From Magnetococcales bacterium (lineage in GTDB: Bacteria > Pseudomonadota > Magnetococcia > Magnetococcales > UBA8363): a stretch of 33,430 nt of DNA. Shown here piece after piece: positions 26,033 through 33,430 of this stretch. Position 1 is the stretch's first letter. Every line of letters begins with the position of its first letter. A model generated the notes under the pieces. The model made no database searches. It saw nothing but the letters and a program-made list of their open reading frames with translations, and had not been told where the DNA came from. The translations under genes were made by a program, and so were the position numbers. The stretch is from positions 1 to 33,430 of the forward strand of contig JADGCQ010000037.1 in the NCBI GenBank assembly GCA_015228925.1, read 5' to 3'.

Positions 26033-26410
26033 GTGAACATCCAGCAGCATGTGGATTATTGGCGCAAGGGGTCGGATGAGGATGCCGAAACTGCCGCCAT
26101 CCTCCTCGAAAAGGCCAAACTGCGGGAAGGGATCTTCTTCGTGCATCTTTCGATGGAGAAAATTCTCAAGGCGCATATCACCCGCACCACGGACGCGCCG
26201 CCGCCCAAAAGCCACAATCTGGTCCAACTGATGCAGTGCGCCGGGTTGTCCCTTACTCAGGAGTGGTTGGGACTCTTTCGCGTGTTGAACAGCTACTGCA
26301 TGGAAGGACGCTACCCCGACCAAGTGGCTCCGCCTCCCGTGCCACAGCGGGCAAGGGAGATTTTCCAACAGGCCGAGGAGGTCCGCAAGTGGTTGATCGC
26401 GCAGTTGTAG
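26033..26410 (+). CDS. HEPN-domain protein, module 1 (125 aa)
   Basis: This is a small all-helical HEPN protein of the nucleotidyltransferase-associated group. VDYWRKGSDEDAETA, the central FFVHLSMEKILKAH helix, SHNLVQLM and the late GRYPD motif are characteristic. The GTG start at 26033 has an ideal AAGGAGGAGAGC ahead. A classical R-x4-6-H ribonuclease motif is not obvious, so nuclease activity should not be assumed. Its last 22 bases overlap the nucleotidyltransferase gene in another frame. It is likely one half of a toxin-antitoxin-like or antiphage pair (inference from the family). Confidence 0.85.
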   Translation: MNIQQHVDYWRKGSDEDAETAAILLEKAKLREGIFFVHLSMEKILKAHITRTTDAPPPKSHNLVQLMQCAGLSLTQEWLGLFRVLNSYCMEGRYPDQVAPPPVPQRAREIFQQAEEVRKWLIAQL

Positions 26411-26718
26411 AAGCAGTACACCAGTATATGCGCGTGTTGGATGCCGAAGGAATCCCGGTGGCGTTCTCTGTGCTGTACGGTTCTTTTGCCCGTGGGGAGG
26501 AACATGAATGGAGTGATATCGACCTTATGGTGGTCTCTCCCATGTTTGATCAGGAAAAACGTCGTGAAGATATCGATCATCTCTGGACGGCTACCCTGGA
26601 TGCGGATGTCCGCATTGAGCCGGTGGGTATTGGTCTGAAACAATGGTGCGAGGATGATGGCATTCCTCTCATCGAAATCGCCCGCCGCGAAGGGCAGATC
26701 ATTTATCCTCACCCATAA
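26389..26718 (+). CDS. Minimal nucleotidyltransferase, module 1 (109 aa)
   Basis: This is a MNT-type polymerase-beta-fold protein. VLYGSFARG, then SDIDL, gives the GS...DxD active site, and RIEPVGI supplies a downstream acidic residue. The start was assigned to the GTG at 26389, seven bases after GAGGAGG. This makes the protein exactly as long as the second copy and aligns without gaps from residue 1 (61 of 109 identical by eye). In related systems the MNT protein modifies its HEPN partner with AMP and neutralises it; that activity here is inferred. Confidence 0.85.
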   Translation: MVDRAVVEAVHQYMRVLDAEGIPVAFSVLYGSFARGEEHEWSDIDLMVVSPMFDQEKRREDIDHLWTATLDADVRIEPVGIGLKQWCEDDGIPLIEIARREGQIIYPHP

Positions 26719-26771
26719 ACCGGAAGGCTCACTATGGGTTCCAGGGTGTTGTCTACGCGAGGAAAGAAAAC

Positions 26772-27170
26772 ATGAGCCTCAATGTGCAAGCCCAGGTGGA
26801 TTATTGGCGCATCAGCTCCGATCAGGATTGGGCCGTGGCCGTGGGTCTGATCCAGCGTGGCAGCCAGCGGCATGGCCTATTTTTCCTCCATCTGTCTATG
26901 GAAAAGCTTCTTAAGGCGCACGTTTGCCGGGTGACGGGAAATTATCCACCAAAAATTCACAATCTGCTGAATCTGAGAGAAAAAGCCGGCTTGACCCTGT
27001 CAGGGGATGAAACGGAACTGTTGGGACGCATGAATGCCTTCTGCATGATCGGTCGTTATCCTGACGACCCGGTGATTGAAACGATTCCTCAACAAGTCGC
27101 CCAGCATTATGTCGTCGAGGCTGGAAAGGTGCGAACATGGTTACTTCAGAAGTTGTCGCAATCATCATGA
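26772..27170 (+). CDS. HEPN-domain protein, module 2 (132 aa)
   Basis: A diverged paralogue of the first HEPN gene. VDYWRISSDQDW, FFLHLSMEKLLKAH, KIHNLLNL and GRYPDD align with the first copy, while the N and C termini differ more. The ATG at 26772 follows GAGGAAAG. The gene overlaps the second nucleotidyltransferase by 34 bases. The same reserve about nuclease motifs applies: no R-x4-6-H is evident. Confidence 0.85.
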   Translation: MSLNVQAQVDYWRISSDQDWAVAVGLIQRGSQRHGLFFLHLSMEKLLKAHVCRVTGNYPPKIHNLLNLREKAGLTLSGDETELLGRMNAFCMIGRYPDDPVIETIPQQVAQHYVVEAGKVRTWLLQKLSQSS

Positions 27171-27466
27171 ACTACCTTGAATTTCTGAAGAAGGATGGTA
27201 TGCCTGTCGCTTTTGGCGTCCTGTTTGGCTCGCAGGCTCGTGGAGGGGCCACGCCCGATAGCGACTTCGACTTGGTGGTGGTCTCTCCTCTTTTCGACAA
27301 TGCCGAACACTGGAGCGATACCGAACGCCTGTGGACAGCAACGGTTTACACCGACTCCCGCATCGAGCCGATTGGGGTTGGTGTGAGACAATGGGAAGAA
27401 GATGACCGATTGCCCATCATCGAAATCGCCCGCCGCGAAGGCCAGATCATTTACCCCCACCAATAA
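27137..27466 (+). CDS. Minimal nucleotidyltransferase, module 2 (109 aa)
   Basis: The active-site segment is VLFGSQARG followed by SDFDLVVVS, giving the GS...DxD pattern, with RIEPIGV downstream. The last dozen residues, IEIARREGQIIYPH, are identical to module 1, whereas the first 20 differ strongly. The ATG at 27137 lies within the end of the HEPN gene. The gene converges on yejB, 38 bases away. Confidence 0.86.
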   Translation: MVTSEVVAIIMNYLEFLKKDGMPVAFGVLFGSQARGGATPDSDFDLVVVSPLFDNAEHWSDTERLWTATVYTDSRIEPIGVGVRQWEEDDRLPIIEIARREGQIIYPHQ

Positions 27467-27504
27467 CGCCCATTGCCAGCGGCAGTCCGACCCCATCTCC
27501 GGCC

Positions 27505-28569
27505 TTACTGCGCCTTCTCGAAGGTAATGCGCGGATCAACCAGCACATAGGTGATGTCGGTCAGCAGTTTGGTCAAAAGGCCCAACAACGTGAAAAAATA
27601 AAGGGTCGCCATGACGACGGGATAATCACGGTTGATCACCGATTCATACCCCAAAAGCCCCAGTCCATCGAGGCTGAAAATGGTCTCGATCAACAAACTG
27701 CCACTGAAAAAGGCGGCGACAAAGGAACCCGGAAACCCTGTCACCAAAGGGATCATCGCATTACGAAAAACGTGCCGATACAGCACCGCATTTTCGCTCA
27801 ACCCTTTGGCACGGGCCGTCAGGACATACTGTTTGGCAATTTCTTCAAGAAAGCTGTTTTTGGTCAACATGGTCATCACCGCAAAAGAACCCACCGTCGA
27901 TGCCGTGATGGGTAACACCATGTGCCACAGATAATCCAAGATTTTTTCTATCCAAGGCAATTCGTTCCAATAGTCGGAAACCAATCCCCGCATGGGAAAT
28001 AAATTCCAAAAGCTTCCCCCTCCAAACAAAACAATCAAAAGGATTCCCAACACAAATCCAGGGATGGAATATCCCGTCAAGATCACCGTGGATGTCCATG
28101 AGTCAAACCGACTTTGGTGACGTATCGCTTTGCGTATCCCCAAAGGGATGCTCACCAGATAGGTCAAAAGAAACGACCAGATGCCCAGGGAGATGGAGAC
28201 CGGGAGTTTTTCCACCACCAAATCGACGACCGAACGGTGATAATAATAGGAATCGCCAAAGTCAAAGCGCAAATAATTCCACATCATCGTGATGAAACGC
28301 GCCACAGGCGGTTGATCAAAACCATAAAGATGCCGCAGTTGCGCAATCTGTTCAGGATCCAACCCTTTGCTACCGCGATAGTTTCCTGTTTGTACGGATG
28401 CCGCCGCCGCCACCTCGCCGCCACTGCTGTCATGCCCCTTTTCCATCAGCGAAACCATCCGCTCCACCGGGCCACCCGGGACAAACTGGATCACCAGAAA
28501 GGTGACCGCCATAACACCAAACAAGGTGGGGATCATGAGGAGCAAGCGTCGGAGGATATAGATGGCCAT
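27505..28569 (-). CDS. yejB: ABC transporter inner-membrane permease, YejB-like (354 aa)
   Basis: YejB is a permease of a binding-protein-dependent importer for oligopeptides and microcin C-like compounds. It starts with the family pattern YILRRLLLMIPTLFGVM (first membrane helix) and has a large periplasmic loop (about 35-110). Further helices include LGIWSFLLTYLVSIPLGI, and the ATPase-contacting EAA-type loop reads YVLTARAKGLSENAVLYRHVFRNA. The end DPRITFEK is typical of YejB. It lies nine bases after yejA. The usual downstream partners, yejE (second permease) and yejF (ATPase), are not here; plus-strand HEPN/MNT genes occupy that place. Confidence 0.92.
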   Translation of the reverse strand: MAIYILRRLLLMIPTLFGVMAVTFLVIQFVPGGPVERMVSLMEKGHDSSGGEVAAAASVQTGNYRGSKGLDPEQIAQLRHLYGFDQPPVARFITMMWNYLRFDFGDSYYYHRSVVDLVVEKLPVSISLGIWSFLLTYLVSIPLGIRKAIRHQSRFDSWTSTVILTGYSIPGFVLGILLIVLFGGGSFWNLFPMRGLVSDYWNELPWIEKILDYLWHMVLPITASTVGSFAVMTMLTKNSFLEEIAKQYVLTARAKGLSENAVLYRHVFRNAMIPLVTGFPGSFVAAFFSGSLLIETIFSLDGLGLLGYESVINRDYPVVMATLYFFTLLGLLTKLLTDITYVLVDPRITFEKAQ

Positions 28570-28578
28570 CGCTTGAAT

Positions 28579-30375
28579 TTACCGATTTTCTTTTTTAATC
28601 CACCAGGACAGCAACCACTCCCCCGGACTGTAATAGAGCGGTAAGGTTTGTGGGCGGTCGAAACGATTCCAGTAGGCGATGCGATGCTTATTCATATACC
28701 AATTGGGAATCAGATAGTTACCCGCCAATAAAACCCGATCTAGCGCGTGACAGGCAGCGATCAATTTTTGACGGTCCTCGGCATAGATGATTTTCTCCAC
28801 CAGAATGTCCACCGCTGGATCTTTTAACCCGATCAGGTTGCGGCTCCCCGAGACATCGGCACTTTGAGATTGCCACATATCCCGTTGTTCGTTGCCAGGA
28901 GACTGGGATTGGCCAAAGACTCCGACGATCATGTCATAATCAAACCCGTCGATGCGACGTTGATACAGGGTTGAATCGACGACGCGGTAGTTCAAGCGGA
29001 TCCCCAGTTTTTCCAGATTGGCGGCGAATGGTGCCATGACCCGCTCAAAATCGGGCGACGACAACAACATCTCAATTTCAAACCGTTGGCCACTGCCGTT
29101 GACCAAAATGCGGTCGCTCCCCAGTTTCCACCCCCCTTGACGCAATAATTCCACAGCCTTGCGCAAATTGCCGCGTAACCCTTCCGGTCCCAGGGTGCTG
29201 GGTGGTTGTGCAATATCGCCAAAGACAACGGGATCCAGTTTGTCCTTGATGGGTTCCAGCAGGGCCAACTCTTCTGCGGAGGGTTTGCCTTGGGCGGCCA
29301 ACTCGGAATTGGAAAAATAACTGGTAGACCGCACATATTGGCCGTGGAATAAATTTTGGTTGCTCCATTCAAAGTCAAAGGCGAGCGTCAGTGCCTGACG
29401 CACCTTGATATCCTGAAAAATCGGTCGCCGCAGGTTGAAGACAAACCCCTGCATCCCCGAACCGTTGTGATGGGCCAGTGTCTCTTTGATGATTTCGTGA
29501 CGGTCAAATTTGTCACCCTGGTAGTCTCTGGCCCATTGTTTGGAGTTATTTTCAAAAATAAAGTCAAATTCATGGGCTTTGAACCCTTCGAGAGCGACTA
29601 CCGGATCCTTGAAATATTTGATGGTGATCCGTTCAAAGTTGTACATCCCCCGATTGACCGGCACCTTCCACCCCCAATACTGGGGATTTCTTTTGTAGGT
29701 GATAAGTTTTCCCGGTTGGAAACCTTCGACCAAGTAGGGACCGGAGCCTAGGGGAATCTCCATGGTATTGGCGTCGAAGGGGTGGGTTTGAAAATAATCG
29801 CGGCTGAAAACCGGCAATTCGCCCAGGATCATGTGGAGTTCCCGGTTTTTACGGGCAAAGTGAAACCGGACTTCTCTCGGCGATAAAATCTCAACGGAGC
29901 TGATGTCTTTGAAATAGCTAGCATAAAGTGGATGAGCTAAGTTGGATTTAAGGGTTTCCAGGGAATATTGAATATCGCTGGCGGATATTTTTTGACCATT
30001 GGAAAAACGGGCTTCTGGGTTTAACGTCCCCTGGAGCGATAATTGGTCGTCGGCGACCACCATATCCTGGAGCAACAAGCCGTATTGTGAAAACGGTTCA
30101 TCTTTGGATTGAACCATGAGCGTTTCAAACAGAAGGGATCCCAGATAAGCGGGTGCCATTCCTTTGAGCGTGAAGGGGTTCATTTTGTCAAAACTCCCCA
30201 CGCTGTGCAAAACCAATTCTCCCCCTGGTATGGCCTGGGATGAGGTATAATCAAATCCGGTAAAGTTGGGGGGATATTTCAACGGTCCATCCAGGCTGAT
30301 ACCGTGACCCGCCATGATCCACGATGGCCAAATCATACAGACAAGGAGAAACAGGACAAGACGCAAGATAATCAT
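28579..30375 (-). CDS. yejA: Periplasmic peptide-binding protein, YejA-like (598 aa)
   Basis: This is an extracellular solute-binding protein family 5 member. A signal peptide (about 1-22, IILRLVLFLLVCMIWPSW) precedes HGISLDGPLKYPPNFTGFDY, the YejA opening. LVLHSVGSFDKMNPFTLKG, GSGPYLVEGFQPG, YKRNPQYWGWKVPVNRG and RQALTLAFDFEW follow in the order expected. The length is normal for YejA (about 600). The start is the ATG at 30375; the frame stays open to 30702 but that part overlaps the AMMECR1 gene and precedes the signal peptide. The ribosome binding site is weak. It is divergent from the AMMECR1 gene with a 139-base gap. Confidence 0.92.
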   Translation of the reverse strand: MIILRLVLFLLVCMIWPSWIMAGHGISLDGPLKYPPNFTGFDYTSSQAIPGGELVLHSVGSFDKMNPFTLKGMAPAYLGSLLFETLMVQSKDEPFSQYGLLLQDMVVADDQLSLQGTLNPEARFSNGQKISASDIQYSLETLKSNLAHPLYASYFKDISSVEILSPREVRFHFARKNRELHMILGELPVFSRDYFQTHPFDANTMEIPLGSGPYLVEGFQPGKLITYKRNPQYWGWKVPVNRGMYNFERITIKYFKDPVVALEGFKAHEFDFIFENNSKQWARDYQGDKFDRHEIIKETLAHHNGSGMQGFVFNLRRPIFQDIKVRQALTLAFDFEWSNQNLFHGQYVRSTSYFSNSELAAQGKPSAEELALLEPIKDKLDPVVFGDIAQPPSTLGPEGLRGNLRKAVELLRQGGWKLGSDRILVNGSGQRFEIEMLLSSPDFERVMAPFAANLEKLGIRLNYRVVDSTLYQRRIDGFDYDMIVGVFGQSQSPGNEQRDMWQSQSADVSGSRNLIGLKDPAVDILVEKIIYAEDRQKLIAACHALDRVLLAGNYLIPNWYMNKHRIAYWNRFDRPQTLPLYYSPGEWLLSWWIKKENR

Positions 30376-30514
30376 GGAGAGTGTCAGCCTTTTGGAAAAA
30401 TAGTGAGCCGATCCGAAATGATGAACCGATTGCACAATGTTTGCAAGAGGATGACACAATACGGCGACTGGAAAATGCTTAAAAATCATTGAATGCCCAC
30501 TGCGGAGGGTTTTT

Positions 30515-31093
30515 ATGGACAATGCACCGGACCTAGAAATGAACCAATTGCCCATGCTGGCGCGAACCCATTTGGCGGCCTTTCTGGAGGGGGAACCGGT
30601 ATTCAAGGATCGGGAAAAATGGGTGAAATTGTTGCCACCCTTGGGGAAACAGGGGGCCTGTTTTGTCACGTTGACCCATAAGGGGGCTTTGCGTGGCTGC
30701 ATTGGCTCCTTGGAGGCGCACCGAAGTTTGCTGGATGATTTGCTGGATAATTGCCTGGCTGCCGCTACCCGTGACCCCCGCTTTCGCCCGGTGACCCGCC
30801 CGGAATTGGACGAAATCGCCCTGGAGGTCTCTATTTTGACCCCGGCTGTCGAACTCCAGTATCAGGATACCGAAGATCTCCTCGCCCAACTGCAACCCGG
30901 TGTCCATGGTGTCATTTTGTCCCACTCTGGAAGACGATCGACATTTTTGCCCCAGGTTTGGGAGCAAATCCCCGCCAAGGAGACTTTTTTAAATCATTTG
31001 TGCCAAAAAGCGGGGTTGGATGGCGATTGTTGGCGGCGTAAACCGGGTATTCGGGTGTATCGGGTGGAAAAATTTAAGGAAATGAAATCCTGA
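30515..31093 (+). CDS. AMMECR1-domain protein (192 aa)
   Basis: The conserved LRGCIGSLEA core (about residues 60-70) is present. The domain start GACFVTLTHKG, DPRFRPVTRPELDEI and the GVHGVILSHSGRRSTFLPQVWEQ segment are also recognisable. In many prokaryotes this is protein A of the AmmeMemoRadiSam set, whose chemistry is not established here. The ATG at 30515 follows GGAGGG by seven bases. The Memo and radical-SAM partners are absent from the window. Confidence 0.92.
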   Translation: MDNAPDLEMNQLPMLARTHLAAFLEGEPVFKDREKWVKLLPPLGKQGACFVTLTHKGALRGCIGSLEAHRSLLDDLLDNCLAAATRDPRFRPVTRPELDEIALEVSILTPAVELQYQDTEDLLAQLQPGVHGVILSHSGRRSTFLPQVWEQIPAKETFLNHLCQKAGLDGDCWRRKPGIRVYRVEKFKEMKS

Positions 31094-31108
31094 CTTGGGG
31101 GAGAAGTC

Positions 31109-31783
31109 ATGGCCGGTTTTCGTGTCCATTTTGTGACTGCGGCAGGGATGGGAGGGGTTGTGGGGACGACGTTGCTACAGGGGGGGATCTTGGAACCCCA
31201 GGGTGTCGTGATCGGTTTCTTTTTGGCGACCTTGGGCGGTTTGCTACCCGATGTGGATGCGGATCATTCCACCTTGTTGGGGACAGGCATGACCATGGTT
31301 GCGCTCACCGTGTCCTTTCTAGTCCTGTTTCGGTACAGTGATCACCACACCGTCCTGGAATTGCTTGGCCTGTGGCTCGCTTGTTATCTGTTGTTTAAGT
31401 GGGTTGTGTTTGGCATCGTCACGCGGCTGACGATCCATCGCGGACTTTTTCATTCGCTGCCGGCAGCCGTCCTGGCCGGTTTTCTGACGATCATGGTGTT
31501 GCATCATCTTTTTGGTTGGGCCAACCGGTTATCCTGGCTTGGCGGTGGTTTTGTCCTGCTGGGTTATGTCCTCCATTTGTTATTGGACGAAATGGCCAGT
31601 CTCAATGTGTTTGGCATCCAGGGGGTACGGCACTCCTTGGGGAGCGCGTTCAAATGGCGCAGTCCCGATCTGATCCCCACCTTGGGGGTTTATCTGGCAT
31701 TGTTCCTGGTGTTTCCAATGCTTCCAGACCCGGCGGGGTTGTGGGAGGATTTGGCGGTGGCGGGGGCTTGGCCGATCTTCTGA
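31109..31783 (+). CDS. YdjM-like membrane metal-dependent hydrolase family protein (224 aa)
   Basis: A multi-helix inner-membrane protein with the family's histidine/aspartate-rich signatures: LPDVDADHST (about 47-56), then IHRGLFHS (about 110-117) and LHLLLDEMASLNVFG (about 153-168). These residues are conserved in the YdjM/DUF457 group and suggest metal binding, but no reaction is known. The ATG at 31109 has GGGGGAG upstream, 15 bases after the AMMECR1 gene. Confidence 0.85.
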   Translation: MAGFRVHFVTAAGMGGVVGTTLLQGGILEPQGVVIGFFLATLGGLLPDVDADHSTLLGTGMTMVALTVSFLVLFRYSDHHTVLELLGLWLACYLLFKWVVFGIVTRLTIHRGLFHSLPAAVLAGFLTIMVLHHLFGWANRLSWLGGGFVLLGYVLHLLLDEMASLNVFGIQGVRHSLGSAFKWRSPDLIPTLGVYLALFLVFPMLPDPAGLWEDLAVAGAWPIF

Positions 31784-31800
31784 TGGCGAGGGATTACAGC

Positions 31801-33024
31801 ATGGGGCAATCAACGGATTATCTTGTTGTGGGGGCGGGTATCGTCGGGTTGGCGGTGGCGCGGGAATTGCGCAAGCGTTATCCAAAGTTGCGGATCACGA
31901 TCTTGGAAAAAGAGGCCGCCGTCGGTCACCATGCCAGTGGTCGCAACAGTGGCGTATTGCACAGCGGCATCTACTACGGCGGCGGTACGGTGAAAGCCAG
32001 GGTATGTACCCAAGGGGCGCGACGGATGAAAGCCTTCGCGGCGGAACACGGCATCCACTGCCACCATACCGGAAAGATCATTATCGCCACCTCCCCGGAG
32101 GATCTCGCCACCTTGGAGCGTTTGCAAGAAAATGCCCGTCACAATGGTGTCCGTATCGAAGTCTTGGATGAACAGGGGATTCGCCAGATCGAACCCTTTG
32201 CGGGTGTGTTCCAGCAGGGTATTTATTGTTTGGATACCGCCGTCATCGATGCCAAGGCGGTTTTGTATAAGCTGGTGGCGTTGTTGCAGGACGACGACGT
32301 TTCCATTGTGTTCAATGCCCAGGTGATCGCCGTCGATATCCCGGCCCGAACCGTCAAAACCCCCCAGGGAGAATGGCATTACGGCTATCTGTTCAACTGT
32401 GCCGGTGCGTTTGCCGATCAGGTGGCCCGATATTTTGAACGGGGGCTGGATTATGCGCTGCTCCCCTTTAAAGGGATTTATTTTAAACTGCACCCCCAGC
32501 GCAATCCCATGGTGCGTGCCAATATCTATCCTGTGCCCAACATGGGACAACCTTTTCTGGGTGTCCATGTGACCCGTTCCATCCATGGCGAAGTGTACGC
32601 CGGTCCTACCGCGATTCCGGCATTGGGACGGGAAAATTATGGGATGTTGCAAGGGGCAAAATGGGGAGAATCTTGGCGGACGGGGTATGCGCTGTCCAGA
32701 ATGTATCGCGCCAATCGTCACAATTTTCGCAAACTGGTCCATTCCGAGCTTGGGAAATACCGCAAAAAAGATTTTCTGGCTTCCGTGAATAAGCTACTCC
32801 CGGACCTGACCGGAGAAGATCTGGTTCCTTGTGATAAGGTGGGGATTCGACCGCAACTGGTCAACATACGCGAGAACAGGTTGGAGATGGAATTTATCCT
32901 GGAACAGTCCCCCGACTCACTGCATGTCCTCAATGCGATATCTCCAGCATTCACCAGTGCGTTGGCATTGGCGGAGTGGATTGTTGATCAAGCACACCAT
33001 CATGCACCACGGCCCGCCACCTGA
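31801..33024 (+). CDS. lhgO: L-2-hydroxyglutarate oxidase/dehydrogenase-like FAD enzyme (407 aa)
   Basis: It belongs to the DAO superfamily and would oxidise L-2-hydroxyglutarate to 2-oxoglutarate, passing electrons to the quinone pool. The FAD Rossmann motif YLVVGAGIVGLAVARELRKR lies at residues 6-25. EKEAAVGHHASGRNSGVLHSGIYY is the LhgO signature, and the C-terminal GIRPQLVN and SPAFTSALALAEW segments are also family-like. The ATG at 31801 follows GAGGGATTACAGC; an alternative ATG at 31783 overlaps the previous stop. The substrate is assigned by family resemblance. Confidence 0.9.
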   Translation: MGQSTDYLVVGAGIVGLAVARELRKRYPKLRITILEKEAAVGHHASGRNSGVLHSGIYYGGGTVKARVCTQGARRMKAFAAEHGIHCHHTGKIIIATSPEDLATLERLQENARHNGVRIEVLDEQGIRQIEPFAGVFQQGIYCLDTAVIDAKAVLYKLVALLQDDDVSIVFNAQVIAVDIPARTVKTPQGEWHYGYLFNCAGAFADQVARYFERGLDYALLPFKGIYFKLHPQRNPMVRANIYPVPNMGQPFLGVHVTRSIHGEVYAGPTAIPALGRENYGMLQGAKWGESWRTGYALSRMYRANRHNFRKLVHSELGKYRKKDFLASVNKLLPDLTGEDLVPCDKVGIRPQLVNIRENRLEMEFILEQSPDSLHVLNAISPAFTSALALAEWIVDQAHHHAPRPAT

Positions 33025-33079
33025 GTGTGCCGCCTGAACGTGGAATTATCCAGGTGACGGACCGATAGAACATGCCGCT

Positions 33080-33187
33080 TTAGGATTGTTTCTCAAAAGC
33101 CTCTGAACCTTCTCCACACACTGGGCAGATTTTGGGAGGATGGTCGCCCTCATGCACATAACCACATACGGTGCATTCCCATTTCAT
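33080..33187 (-). CDS. Rubredoxin-like small metal-binding protein (35 aa)
   Basis: A short but convincing gene: MKWECTVCGYVHEG, then PPKICPVCGEG, and a stop after EAFEKQS. Two CxxC knuckles (C5/C8 and C21/C24) match the rubredoxin fold of rubrerythrin C-terminal domains and would bind one iron or zinc. The ATG at 33187 is preceded by GGAG eight bases upstream. At 35 residues it is shorter than classical rubredoxins (about 52). It converges on lhgO with a 55-base gap. An electron-carrier or peroxide-defence role is possible. Confidence 0.85.
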   Translation of the reverse strand: MKWECTVCGYVHEGDHPPKICPVCGEGSEAFEKQS

Positions 33188-33386
33188 CGATTTGTCTCCA
33201 TCTCAAGGAAAGTTAAATGGGGCACACTGCCGCAGGCAGAGGCCATGAAAAACTTTTTCCTGGAGATTAACGTATTGGATGGCGTTATACAATCGTTGGG
33301 TAACAGGAAACCCGTTTTTTAGATTGATGGCCGGTGACACAGGGCAATCGCATTTGAAATTGGCACGTACAAACGCCCGAAAATGA

Positions 33387-33430
33387 TCAATTATTAAAAG
33401 AAAAAAGGGGTCTGGGGGATTGCCCCCAGG
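33387..33430. repeat. Dispersed repeat with a perfect hairpin, running off the window end
   Basis: CTGGGGG (33412-33418), ATTG, CCCCCAG (33423-33429) form a perfect seven-pair hairpin next to an A-rich tract (33395-33407). The stretch resembles the reverse complement of 7726-7770. Read on the minus strand it has terminator form (stem then CCCCTTTTTTCTTTT), so it could also end a minus-strand transcript from beyond the window. I see no feature in 33188-33386. Confidence 0.6.

Noticed and set aside
26033-27170. Classical HEPN ribonuclease motif R-x4-6-H
   Set aside because: In both HEPN proteins the only plausible Arg and His are nine residues apart, so I do not claim nuclease activity.
30376-30514. 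Promoters in the yejA/AMMECR1 divergent gap
   Set aside because: Several TTG- and AT-rich hexamers occur, but none with acceptable spacing and match to both boxes.
31810-32742. Open frame of 310 codons opposite lhgO
   Set aside because: It is antisense to a complete FAD enzyme with clear motifs.
33412-33429. Hairpin as a plain terminator of lhgO
   Set aside because: It is about 390 bases past the lhgO stop, has its T-tract on the other strand, and resembles a repeat at 7726-7770.

Overview
The window looks like a chromosomal segment of a Gram-negative member of the Pseudomonadota with moderate G+C. Three traits point this way: an RNase E with the long acidic insert in its S1 domain (known from alphaproteobacteria), the block leuC-leuD-leuB-asd-fimV (known from gamma- and betaproteobacteria), and many multidomain hybrid kinases. 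This mix of alpha- and gamma-like traits would suit the Magnetococcia, but that placement is an inference and was not tested.

Layout. (1) 1-1180: right end of a dispersed repeat, a small and probably damaged coiled-coil gene, and a soluble-looking lytic transglycosylase, all on the minus strand or strandless. (2) 1285-1413: a strong promoter and tRNA-Leu(CAG) on the plus strand. (3) 1475-7335, minus strand: a tightly packed five-gene signalling operon in the order CheC-like, CheC-like, hybrid kinase (PAS-HisKA-HATPase-REC-REC-HPT), REC-kinase, CheD. It has no CheA, CheW, CheY or receptor. (4) 7360-7770: a 278-bp element with nested inverted repeats, followed by a second repeat; together they fill the 5' region of that operon. 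(5) 7868-11212, minus strand: a CMD-like/Rieske protein and RNase E. (6) 11415-25918, plus strand: rluC, a HAD phosphatase, leuC, a glutathione S-transferase-like gene, leuD, leuB, asd, fimV, a short second FimV-like gene, a PilZ-GAF hybrid kinase and a REC-PP2C phosphatase. (7) 26033-27466, plus strand: two tandem HEPN-nucleotidyltransferase modules. (8) 27505-30375, minus strand: yejB and yejA of a peptide ABC importer. (9) 30515-33024, plus strand: an AMMECR1-domain protein, a YdjM-like membrane protein and an L-2-hydroxyglutarate oxidase-like FAD enzyme. (10) 33080-33187, minus strand: a 35-residue rubredoxin-like protein, then a repeat running off the end.

How the genes work together. 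The leu genes make the leucine precursor and asd feeds the aspartate family of amino acids. In Pseudomonas fimV is followed by truA. Here that place is taken by a second FimV-like membrane protein, a kinase with an N-terminal PilZ-type domain, and a response-regulator PP2C phosphatase joined to it by a 4-base stop/start overlap. This reads as a cell-pole or surface sensing pathway ending in a Ser/Thr phosphatase, and is one of two candidate undescribed systems. The other is the CheC-CheC-kinase-kinase-CheD operon, where chemotaxis-type phosphatases and a CheD deamidase-like protein appear to have been recruited to a phosphorelay. The tandem HEPN-nucleotidyltransferase pairs next to an incomplete yej operon mark the most accessory-looking stretch.
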